10,843 nucleotides of DNA from a bacterium UBP8_UBA817 (GTDB taxonomy: Bacteria; Margulisbacteria; Marinamargulisbacteria; UBA817), in contig DBHX01000063.1 of the NCBI GenBank assembly GCA_002296285.1, positions 1-10,843 of the forward strand, written 5' to 3'. The position numbers and the translations under genes are program-made. The notes under the pieces are model-generated. The model saw only the letters and a list, made by a program, of their open reading frames with translations. It had not been told where the DNA came from and searched no databases. Every line of letters begins with the position of its first letter. Positions within the stretch are counted from its first letter, which is position 1. Below, in pieces: positions 5,436 through 10,843 of this stretch.

Positions 5436-5468
5436 AAACTAAATTGAAAAAAAGGATTGTGCTGTTTT
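5436..5468. repeat. Direct repeat, right copy: intact tatD 3' end
   Basis: A 33-bp partner of 3571-3602 that encodes the last codons and stop of tatD on the minus strand. It has one extra G relative to the left copy. Similarity stops at both edges of the repeat. Confidence 0.85.
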
Positions 5469-6188
5469 AGCGGTTTGATCAATCACATCTTCAAACGACA
5501 TCTCTCGAATATCCGCGATATGTTGTGCAATATGACCCACATGTTCAGGACTATTTTGGGCAACATCCACCCCTCGTGGTATTAAATAAGGAGCATCCGT
5601 TTCAATCATTAACCGATTCATTGGAACCTTCCTCATTGCATTGATAACTTTACCCTTTTTGGCATAAGTCACCATCCCCGTAAAAGAAATATAATTTTGA
5701 TCCCCTTCAAGAGCTTCAAAAAAAGCATAATTGGTAGCATAACAATGAAACACTTTTTTTACATCTGAATACTGATTGACTATATTTAGCATATCCTCAT
5801 CACAATGTCGTGAATGGATAATCACCGGCTTTTCATGGGCTCTTGCAAACGCTAATTGCGATTCAAAAAAAATCTTTTGCAATGCCATATTATCTTTTCC
5901 ATATTTATAATCCAACCCTATTTCACCAATCGCAACAAATGCTTCAACATGCGCGTTTAGTACAGCCAATACCTCATCCAATTCAAGTGAATCGAACACT
6001 GAAAGTGGGTGAATGCCACCTGTAATCGAACAGTTTGGCATAAGCGCATACTCATTGAGGTTTCTATGAATGCTTGGTAAATCAATTGCCACTTGCACCA
6101 CGTGGTAAACCCCAGCTTCTTTTGCAGCAGCTAAAACATCCTCTGTGTTGCGATTAATTAAGTGGAGATGGGCATGTGTATCAATCAT
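5439..6188 (-). CDS. tatD: TatD-family metal-dependent hydrolase / DNase
   Basis: Cytoplasmic TIM-barrel metallo-nuclease; family members trim DNA 3' ends and have been linked to DNA repair and D-aminoacyl-tRNA or cofactor clean-up. The 249 residues are near family length. All expected metal ligands are visible: DTHAHL (His5, His7), GGIHP (His60), GEIGLDY (Glu89), IIHSR (His125), FHCY (His148) and ETDAPYL (Asp198). The ATG overlaps the rsmI stop by 4 nt (ATGA), so the two are translationally coupled, and it ends the minus-strand operon that starts at 8980. Its final codons lie in the direct repeat shared with 3571-3602, but the gene is complete. It could be either the TatD or the YcfH/YjjV subgroup. 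Confidence 0.95.
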   Translation of the reverse strand: MIDTHAHLHLINRNTEDVLAAAKEAGVYHVVQVAIDLPSIHRNLNEYALMPNCSITGGIHPLSVFDSLELDEVLAVLNAHVEAFVAIGEIGLDYKYGKDNMALQKIFFESQLAFARAHEKPVIIHSRHCDEDMLNIVNQYSDVKKVFHCYATNYAFFEALEGDQNYISFTGMVTYAKKGKVINAMRKVPMNRLMIETDAPYLIPRGVDVAQNSPEHVGHIAQHIADIREMSFEDVIDQTAKTAQSFFSI

Positions 6189-7003
6189 AATGCTTGAAAA
6201 ATATCATACAATTCATTTTTTGGGCAATCAAATATGGGGGCCAACAACTTCACTTGTTTTGCAGTTAAACCGGCATCCTTCATAGTTATTGCCAGCTTTT
6301 TCCTCTGCTTTGAATGATCAACTACAATTCCACGAGCATCGATTAAGACCACCCATTCCCCACGAACATCGGCTAAATGAAGTTGTTCATTAACATCATT
6401 CGCTGAACCGGAAAAAAAGACCTCATGTTCCTTCGTTAGCTCCTTAGCAAAAACAACTGGCACATCAGGGTACTCAACCTTCAAATGATCAGATAAGCGT
6501 AAAATTCGCTTGGGCGATTCAAACCAAATACCAACGGTTTGTTGCTCAACAATAGAAGACAATACTTGGTCTAAATCCGAATATTTTTTAGGTAAAAAGC
6601 CACCAAAATGATATTCTGAAAAAAGCAATCCACAACCACTAATAAATGCCGAAACAGATGATACCCCTGGTAAAACCGCTATCGAAATATTATGTTTACG
6701 AGCATGTTGAACCAATCCCGCACCAGGATCACATAAACCTGGAGTTCCGGCATCCGACACATACGCTACATCCCCATGTTGAATGGCTGTATCAAACGCT
6801 GAATATGATCTCTTTTCTTGATACTGATCCATTCGGACCAGTGACTGAGAATGAAGAATTTGTAATCGTTTTAATAATAACTTAGTCACACGTGTATCTT
6901 CACACAAAATTGTTTTCACACGACTCAATATCTGATGAACTCGAAATGTAATATCATCATCATGACCAATTGGAACAGAACAAATGTATAAGTTGTGACT
7001 CAA
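6185..7003 (-). CDS. rsmI: 16S rRNA (cytidine-1402-2'-O)-methyltransferase RsmI
   Basis: Methylates the ribose of C1402 in the 16S rRNA decoding centre using S-adenosylmethionine. The 272-residue tetrapyrrole-methylase fold shows the family motifs in order: LYICSVPIGHDDDIT (5-19; usually L-Y-x-V-x-T-P-I-G-N-L-x-D-I-T), CEDTR (34-38), VSDAGTPGLCDPG (82-94), LPGVSSVSAF (111-120) and FGGFLPKK (133-140). A Ser replaces the usual Thr, and His-Asp the usual Asn-Leu, in the first motif; the rest is standard. The start is TTG at 7003, placed so that the first beta-strand begins at residue 4 and only 3 nt after the bactofilin stop. It overlaps tatD by 4 nt at its 3' end. Confidence 0.95.
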   Translation of the reverse strand: MSHNLYICSVPIGHDDDITFRVHQILSRVKTILCEDTRVTKLLLKRLQILHSQSLVRMDQYQEKRSYSAFDTAIQHGDVAYVSDAGTPGLCDPGAGLVQHARKHNISIAVLPGVSSVSAFISGCGLLFSEYHFGGFLPKKYSDLDQVLSSIVEQQTVGIWFESPKRILRLSDHLKVEYPDVPVVFAKELTKEHEVFFSGSANDVNEQLHLADVRGEWVVLIDARGIVVDHSKQRKKLAITMKDAGLTAKQVKLLAPIFDCPKNELYDIFQAL

Positions 7004-7006
7004 AAC

Positions 7007-7393
7007 CTATTTTCGAATGACTTGAAAAGTACCCTCATAAATGGATTGAGATTCAATCACATCCATATTGACCTTTCCCTTGTAAATACCACCTTCTTGA
7101 ATGGTTAGCTTACTGCCTTTAATATCACCTTCAACATGCCCCGTCGGCAAAATTTCCAACCCATCAACGGTCTCAATCTCACCCTTGAAATAACCAGATA
7201 TAATCACATTTTTTGCCTTCACTTGACCATAAACCTTGCTTCCTTCTCCAAGAATTAAGTCCCCATTGCAAACAATGGCGCCCGATAGCTTACCGTCCAC
7301 ATGAACATCCCCATTGGAATGAAGGTCACCTTCCAAGTTTGTATTGGGACCAAGATAAGAGACCACTTCTTTAGACTGTTTAAGGTTACTCAC
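7007..7393 (-). CDS. Bactofilin (polymer-forming cytoskeletal protein)
   Basis: Bactofilins self-assemble without nucleotide into membrane-associated filaments that position envelope enzymes. The 128 residues match the family: a short N-terminal tail, then a beta-helix of regular 16-18 residue rungs opening YLGPNTNLEGDLHSNGDVHV and continuing through VDGKLSGAI, LILGEGSKVYGQVKAKNVIISG and EILPTGHVEGDI. The start is GTG at 7393, with no clear Shine-Dalgarno, 9 nt after the stop of the M23 peptidase gene, so translation is probably coupled. The bactofilin plus M23 peptidase pairing is known elsewhere (for example CcmA with Csd1 in Helicobacter), where the pair sets cell shape. Confidence 0.95.
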   Translation of the reverse strand: MSNLKQSKEVVSYLGPNTNLEGDLHSNGDVHVDGKLSGAIVCNGDLILGEGSKVYGQVKAKNVIISGYFKGEIETVDGLEILPTGHVEGDIKGSKLTIQEGGIYKGKVNMDVIESQSIYEGTFQVIRK

Positions 7394-7402
7394 TCTATGA
7401 AA

Positions 7403-8332
7403 TTACCACAATTTAGAAACAGCTGTAAATAGATCCAAATCTAAATACATGGATGGCTCTAAAGCTTTTCTCCGCTGACGAACTTCATAATGAACATGTG
7501 GACCAGTGGACAAACCACTCGTCCCAATTTTGCCAATAATTTGCCCTTTAAATACTTTTCGCCCAGTATTCACTTCAATTTCAGATAAATGAGCATAGAT
7601 GGTTTTATACCCAAATTTATGCGACAGCACCACAATCCAACCATACCCCCCGCCCCATCCAGAAAATTCAACAAATCCATCCGCCGTTGCTTGAACAGGT
7701 GCGCCAATCCAAGCCGGAATATCAATGCCTTTATGAAATTGTTTAGACCGTTTCAAAGGGTGAGTTCGCCAACCATAACCAGAGCGAACATACCCATAAA
7801 TGGGCCATATGGAAGGGGTTTCATCAAACCACGCCAAATATTGATCAAAGACATCAACATGCCGGCGCATATTTTTTTCAACCACTAATAAATTTTTTTT
7901 TAAATAGTCCAATTCACTCGATATTTTATGCATGATAAAAACATCTTGCTTATCTTTTGGGTAATTTTTAACAAAACGCTTAGCTTTTCTATTTATTTTT
8001 CGGCGATTGGATAACCGACGATATTTAGGTTTACCTAAATCTTGACGTATGGCCTCTTCCTTTTTAATTAAATCTTCCATTAACTGTCGAAGTGACTCCA
8101 CTTCTTGTTTTAATATTCGGATAACATCCGCTTGCACCTCTTGCTCATGAGCCACATGCTTCGTCTGATGATAATGAGTCATCAACTTCACATTCGCCAC
8201 AACTGAAGTCATTAGAACAGCCACTAAAAAAAGACTCACACCAAAAATTATTTTAGCTAAAAAAACAGATAATTTAAAACGAAAGGCACGCCCATTGGGC
8301 CTTGTAATAATAAAAGATAAAGACGGTTTCAT
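7403..8332 (-). CDS. Membrane-anchored M23-family (LytM-type) peptidoglycan endopeptidase
   Basis: A 309-residue inner-membrane protein with a periplasmic cell-wall hydrolase domain. It has a basic N-terminus, one membrane helix at about 21-45, a coiled-coil stalk at about 55-160, and a C-terminal LytM domain at about 180-300. The zinc ligands are His200 and Asp204 (HKGID) and His281 in HVH (279-281); His248 (YAHLS) and His279 are the catalytic histidines. All are present, so it should be active, unlike degenerate EnvC or NlpD activators. It probably cleaves stem-peptide cross-links, guided by the bactofilin encoded 9 nt downstream. The stretch at about 101-125 (KYRRLSNRRKINRKAKRF) is an unusually basic patch within the stalk. 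The ATG lacks a strong Shine-Dalgarno and lies 24 nt after the TRIC gene. Confidence 0.95.
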   Translation of the reverse strand: MKPSLSFIITRPNGRAFRFKLSVFLAKIIFGVSLFLVAVLMTSVVANVKLMTHYHQTKHVAHEQEVQADVIRILKQEVESLRQLMEDLIKKEEAIRQDLGKPKYRRLSNRRKINRKAKRFVKNYPKDKQDVFIMHKISSELDYLKKNLLVVEKNMRRHVDVFDQYLAWFDETPSIWPIYGYVRSGYGWRTHPLKRSKQFHKGIDIPAWIGAPVQATADGFVEFSGWGGGYGWIVVLSHKFGYKTIYAHLSEIEVNTGRKVFKGQIIGKIGTSGLSTGPHVHYEVRQRRKALEPSMYLDLDLFTAVSKLW

Positions 8333-8356
8333 CAGTGATTATTTTAGCACAGAACC

Positions 8357-8980
8357 TTATATTTTCCATCGCCAGTCATATTTAATCGCCAATAGCCTCA
8401 TGACAAAAACGGTGATTACGGAAATGAAATAGGATAGAAACGGCGTAAACAACGCCAAATCAATCAATAAGACAAATAAAAGTGCTCCCCAAAAAGCAAG
8501 GGAGGCGTAAATTGTGGACCCTTTTTTAAATATCATTGGGGTTTCTTGACATAAACTATCACGAATAACCCCACCAAATGACGCAACAATAGTAGCTAAA
8601 ATCGCAACAATAATTGGAGGGTGTTGAAGATCTATGGCCATTTTGGCCGTTGATATGGCAAACAATGCCATCCCCAATGCGTCAGGAATCATTAACCAAG
8701 ACTCTTTTATTTTAATGCGATTAAATAAAGATATTAACACAACCAACCCCAATAACATCAACGGGTATTCCGAATGTGAAATCCAATATACCGGTTGAAT
8801 ATCCAAAATAACATCCCGAATGGTCCCGCCACCGAAGGCTGTGACCCACGCAATAATATAAACCCCAACGATATCAAAATCCTTTTGTTTTGCCAGGATT
8901 ACCCCGGATAACGCAAAAGATAAAATACCCAGTGTTTCTATTCCATAAAACAATTGCTCAGTAAAAATGTAACCCATCAT
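8357..8980 (-). CDS. TRIC-type trimeric cation channel protein (UPF0126/YicG family)
   Basis: Inner-membrane protein of 207 residues, the standard family length, built of two related three-helix halves plus a seventh helix. The diagnostic glycine-bend motifs are both present: AFGGGTIRDV (48-57) in the first half and SFGGVIRDSL (134-143) in the second. Family members are potassium-permeable trimeric channels related to animal TRIC proteins; some bacterial members have been linked to glycine uptake. ATG at 8980 has no clear Shine-Dalgarno; a second ATG follows at once. It is the first gene of the minus-strand operon running to tatD and lies 14 nt after the P450 remnant's stop. Confidence 0.93.
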   Translation of the reverse strand: MMGYIFTEQLFYGIETLGILSFALSGVILAKQKDFDIVGVYIIAWVTAFGGGTIRDVILDIQPVYWISHSEYPLMLLGLVVLISLFNRIKIKESWLMIPDALGMALFAISTAKMAIDLQHPPIIVAILATIVASFGGVIRDSLCQETPMIFKKGSTIYASLAFWGALLFVLLIDLALFTPFLSYFISVITVFVMRLLAIKYDWRWKI

Positions 8981-8994
8981 TTAATTATAAAATA

Positions 8995-9260
8995 TTAATG
9001 AATCAATTGACACTGAATCTCTTCCTTTGATTTAAAAGTAATAAAAAAATCCAACTCAATATCAGTATTCAAAACTTTAAAGTCTGTATGGCGAAATAAT
9101 TTACACAAAAAGATTAAGATTTCAATATAGGTAAACTGGATTCCAATACAAAATCGAAGCCCTCCTCCAAACGACAAAAAAACTTATGGCGATCATAATT
9201 CGTTAAAAAATGGTCTGGATGAAATGCATTGGGTTGTTCCTGTAGCATAGGCAAAAGAAG
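8995..9260 (-). pseudogene. Decayed cytochrome P450, C-terminal remnant
   Basis: The minus strand encodes the P450 haem-binding loop SFGGGLRFCIGIQFTYIE, with the axial-ligand Cys in F-x-x-G-x-R-x-C-x-G, followed by a normal L-helix and C-terminal strands ending at a stop. Just upstream, in another frame, QPNAFHPDHFL...RHKFF (9236-9177) is the usual segment before the haem loop. The two join if the seven-T tract (9182-9176) had one more T. Further upstream, ASFAYAT (about 9261-9241) lies in a third frame, and an E-S-L near 9350 could be a trace of the ExxR helix; stops interrupt all frames. A full P450 is about 400-450 residues, so most of the gene is gone. The long frame-specific conservation excludes chance. 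Confidence 0.8.
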
Positions 9261-9456
9261 CTATACCCGTAACCATCTAGGCGGCTTGATGGGGAAATGA
9301 AAACAAAATAATTAAGATCAGATATTTTTTTGGTGGAAATTTAGACTTTCTAACAAAAGAACGTGTTTTTTTGGGGAAAGTTTTAAATGTCTATCAGAGG
9401 AAATAGGGATGCGAATAGCCAGTCCGAACATAAATTTAAAAATTTTCAAAAAATAA
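9261..9456. other. Non-coding stretch between P450 remnant and tRNA-Pro
   Basis: No intact frame. It probably contains further unrecognisable P450 debris (a possible E-S-L near 9350). Directly after the tRNA the minus strand is T-rich without a clear hairpin, so no terminator can be called. Confidence 0.5.
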
Positions 9457-9534
9457 TGGTCGGGGCGACTGGATTCGAACCAACGACCTCTACTCCCCCA
9501 GAGTAGCGCGCTAACCGGGCTGCGCCACGCCCCG
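9457..9534 (-). tRNA. tRNA-Pro, anticodon GGG
   Basis: Full cloverleaf on the minus strand: acceptor CGGGGCG/CGCCCCG (7 bp), D stem GCGC/GCGC, anticodon stem CTACT/AGTAG with loop CTGGGGG (anticodon GGG, G37), 5-nt variable region, T arm with TTCGAAT loop (two G-U pairs in the T stem), discriminator A and encoded CCA. It reads CCC and CCU proline codons. It lies 21 nt after the ftsH stop on the same strand and may be processed from a read-through transcript. Confidence 0.96.
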
Positions 9535-9555
9535 AATAGTTAAAGAGTACCTGAA

Positions 9556-10843
9556 CTATGTCACTTGATCAATGGGTTGATCCAATGAAACCGGTAAATC
9601 TGATGGCTCATCTTTGTCAATTTTTTTCTTAGCCGTGGTTTTTTTTACTGCTCTGGCTGGCTTTTTGGCAACGGGTTTTGACTTAACATCTTTTTTATCA
9701 GACTCTTTTTTAATACTATGTTTTCCGGCATTCTTAACTAAATCCAAAAATTCAGTACCATCAATCACTTCTTTATCTAACAATATCTTTGACACCGCAA
9801 CCAATACTTTTTTATGTTTCTTTAATATTTTGGTTGCACAATCATAAGCATCATCAATCAATTGATTAATTTCTTCATCAATTTCTTTGGCAATGTGATC
9901 AGAATAATCAATGGACTGCTCCGTCATTTTTCGACCTAAAAATATAGGTCCACTCTCTAATCCATACTTTCTCGTACCCAATTTATTACTCATGCCATAT
10001 TTACATACAAAATTTTTGGCAAGTTCCGTAACACGTTCAATATCATTGGAAGCCCCTGATGTAATTTCACCAAAGATGAGCTCTTCCGCGATTCGTCCCC
10101 CCAATAAAATCTGCATTTGGGACAACATTTTCTCTCGAGAAATAAGAAAGGTATCTTCTTCAGGCAACTGAAGCGTGTACCCCAATGCAAATCCACGGGG
10201 CAAAATGCTAATTTTATGAACAGGGTCCGATTCCTCAACATTCACCGCCACAAGCGCATGCCCCACCTCATGATAAGCCACAATCTCTTTTTCTTTATCG
10301 GACATAATGCGAGATTTTCTTTGGGGCCCTGCCACCACCCGTTCAACGGATTCCTCAATTTCACTGAGTGTAATTTCCTTCTTATCTCGCCTTGCGGCCA
10401 GAAGTGCCCCTTCATTAATAATGTTAGCTAAATCGGCCCCTGTAAACCCAGGTGTACGACGAGCAATTAAATCAAGATCAACGCCTTTTTTGATTTTTTT
10501 CCCTTTGGCATGAATCTCTAAAATATCTTTACGCCCATTTAAGTCGGGTTTATCCACCGTAATTTGTCGATCAAAACGACCTGGACGAAGCAAGGCTGGA
10601 TCCAAAATATCCGGACGATTCGTCGCCGCGATCACAATAACCGTTGTATCAGCATCAAAACCATCCATCTCTACCAACAAGGCATTCAAGGTCTGCTCAC
10701 GTTCATCATGACCACCACCCAAACCGGCACCCCGCTGACGACCAACCGCATCGATCTCATCAACAAATATAATGGATGGGGTATTCTTTTTTGCTTGCGC
10801 AAATAAATCCCGAACTCTCGATGCCCCAACACCAACAAACATT
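9556..10843 (-). CDS. ftsH: ATP-dependent membrane zinc protease FtsH, 3' part (5' end outside window)
   Basis: Hexameric AAA+ protease of the inner membrane that degrades misfolded membrane proteins and short-lived regulators. The frame stays open to the last base and begins in the pore-loop region (MFVGVGASRVRDLF), so the membrane helices and Walker A are missing; the Met at the edge is internal. Visible are Walker B IIFVDEID (24-31), the second region of homology with ATNRPDILDPALLRPGRFDR (73-92; Arg87 and Arg... in RPGRFDR), the protease motif HEVGH (191-195, catalytic Glu192) and the third zinc ligand Asp267 in SGASNDIERVT. The C-terminal tail after about residue 365 is unusual: Lys/Ala-rich (KSKPVAKKPARAVKKTTAKKK), then acidic. 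A tRNA-Pro follows 21 nt later. Confidence 0.97.
   Translation of the reverse strand, partial: MFVGVGASRVRDLFAQAKKNTPSIIFVDEIDAVGRQRGAGLGGGHDEREQTLNALLVEMDGFDADTTVIVIAATNRPDILDPALLRPGRFDRQITVDKPDLNGRKDILEIHAKGKKIKKGVDLDLIARRTPGFTGADLANIINEGALLAARRDKKEITLSEIEESVERVVAGPQRKSRIMSDKEKEIVAYHEVGHALVAVNVEESDPVHKISILPRGFALGYTLQLPEEDTFLISREKMLSQMQILLGGRIAEELIFGEITSGASNDIERVTELAKNFVCKYGMSNKLGTRKYGLESGPIFLGRKMTEQSIDYSDHIAKEIDEEINQLIDDAYDCATKILKKHKKVLVAVSKILLDKEVIDGTEFLDLVKNAGKHSIKKESDKKDVKSKPVAKKPARAVKKTTAKKKIDKDEPSDLPVSLDQPIDQVT

Larger units (their letters stand above)
3571..5468. other. Probable inserted segment bounded by tatD-3'-end direct repeats
   Basis: The DNA between the two 32-33 bp repeats is about 1.84 kb. 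It carries two peptide genes, an LRR protein gene and a ferredoxin gene, and separates tatD from the co-oriented gspF/pilin genes. Its composition differs: hand counts give 12/60 and 13/60 G+C in two lines of the LRR gene, against 25/60 in sampled lines of rsmI and flhA. Duplication of a gene's 3' end at both borders is what integration into that end leaves behind, but no integrase or transposase is present, so recombination, a decayed element or a local duplication are equally possible. Confidence 0.5.

Noticed and set aside
5405..5438. Rho-independent terminator after tatD
   Set aside because: The only stem possible (GGACTAA with TTAGTATCC) has a bulge, a 1-nt loop and no following T-run.
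3571..5468. Simple transposon with target-site duplication
   Set aside because: A 32-33 bp duplication is longer than usual target-site duplications, there are no terminal inverted repeats just inside the copies, and there is no transposase.
10117..10806. Several plus-strand open frames opposite ftsH
   Set aside because: They are antisense to strongly conserved AAA+ and protease motifs, overlap one another and have no recognisable domains.
10840..10842. Met at the window edge as the ftsH start
   Set aside because: FtsH proteins have this Met inside the AAA+ domain just before FVGVGASRVR; membrane helices and Walker A must lie outside the window.
1..10843. CRISPR array, rRNA, riboswitch or replication origin
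   Set aside because: No regularly spaced repeats, no rRNA-like stretches, no recognisable aptamer leader and no DnaA-box cluster were seen.

Overview
The window is about 10.8 kb of AT-rich DNA from a flagellated, Gram-negative-type bacterium. The evidence is a flagellar export gate gene, a flagellar sigma factor, type II secretion or type IV pilus-like genes, bactofilin with an envelope M23 peptidase, and a tRNA gene with an encoded CCA end. I cannot place the phylum from sequence alone. A flhA gene followed directly by a sigma-28 gene, with a plant-type ferredoxin nearby, resembles the flhA / sigma-28 / ferredoxin neighbourhood I recall from Chlamydiae. That is a hint, not an assignment.

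Layout. Positions 1-2211 (+) hold the 3' part of flhA and, 3 nt later, a fliA-type sigma factor. Positions 2208-3520 (-) hold a prepilin with its own promoter and a short GspF/PilC-like membrane protein; this block converges on fliA with overlapping stop codons. Positions 3571-5468 form an odd, very AT-rich segment bounded by two near-identical 32-33 bp direct repeats, one of which is the 3' end of tatD. Inside it are a sigma-28-like promoter, two small peptide genes with identical start regions, a leucine-rich-repeat (LRR) protein gene, and a convergent [2Fe-2S] ferredoxin gene. Positions 5439-8980 (-) are a tight housekeeping operon: TRIC-type channel, M23 peptidase, bactofilin, rsmI, tatD. 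Positions 8995 to about 9260 (-) are the decayed C-terminal end of a cytochrome P450 gene. A tRNA-Pro(GGG) gene (9457-9534, -) and the 3' part of ftsH (9556-10843, -) close the window.

How it may work together. The sigma factor encoded beside flhA is the natural candidate to read the promoter at 3853-3879, whose -35 element matches the textbook sigma-28 sequence at 8 of 8 positions. That would tie the peptide and LRR genes to the late flagellar (motility) programme. The repeats suggest that tatD once ran directly into the gspF/pilin genes and that the peptide-LRR-ferredoxin segment was inserted between them. No integrase or transposase is visible, so the insertion mechanism is open. The peptide-LRR operon is the best candidate in this window for an undescribed system.
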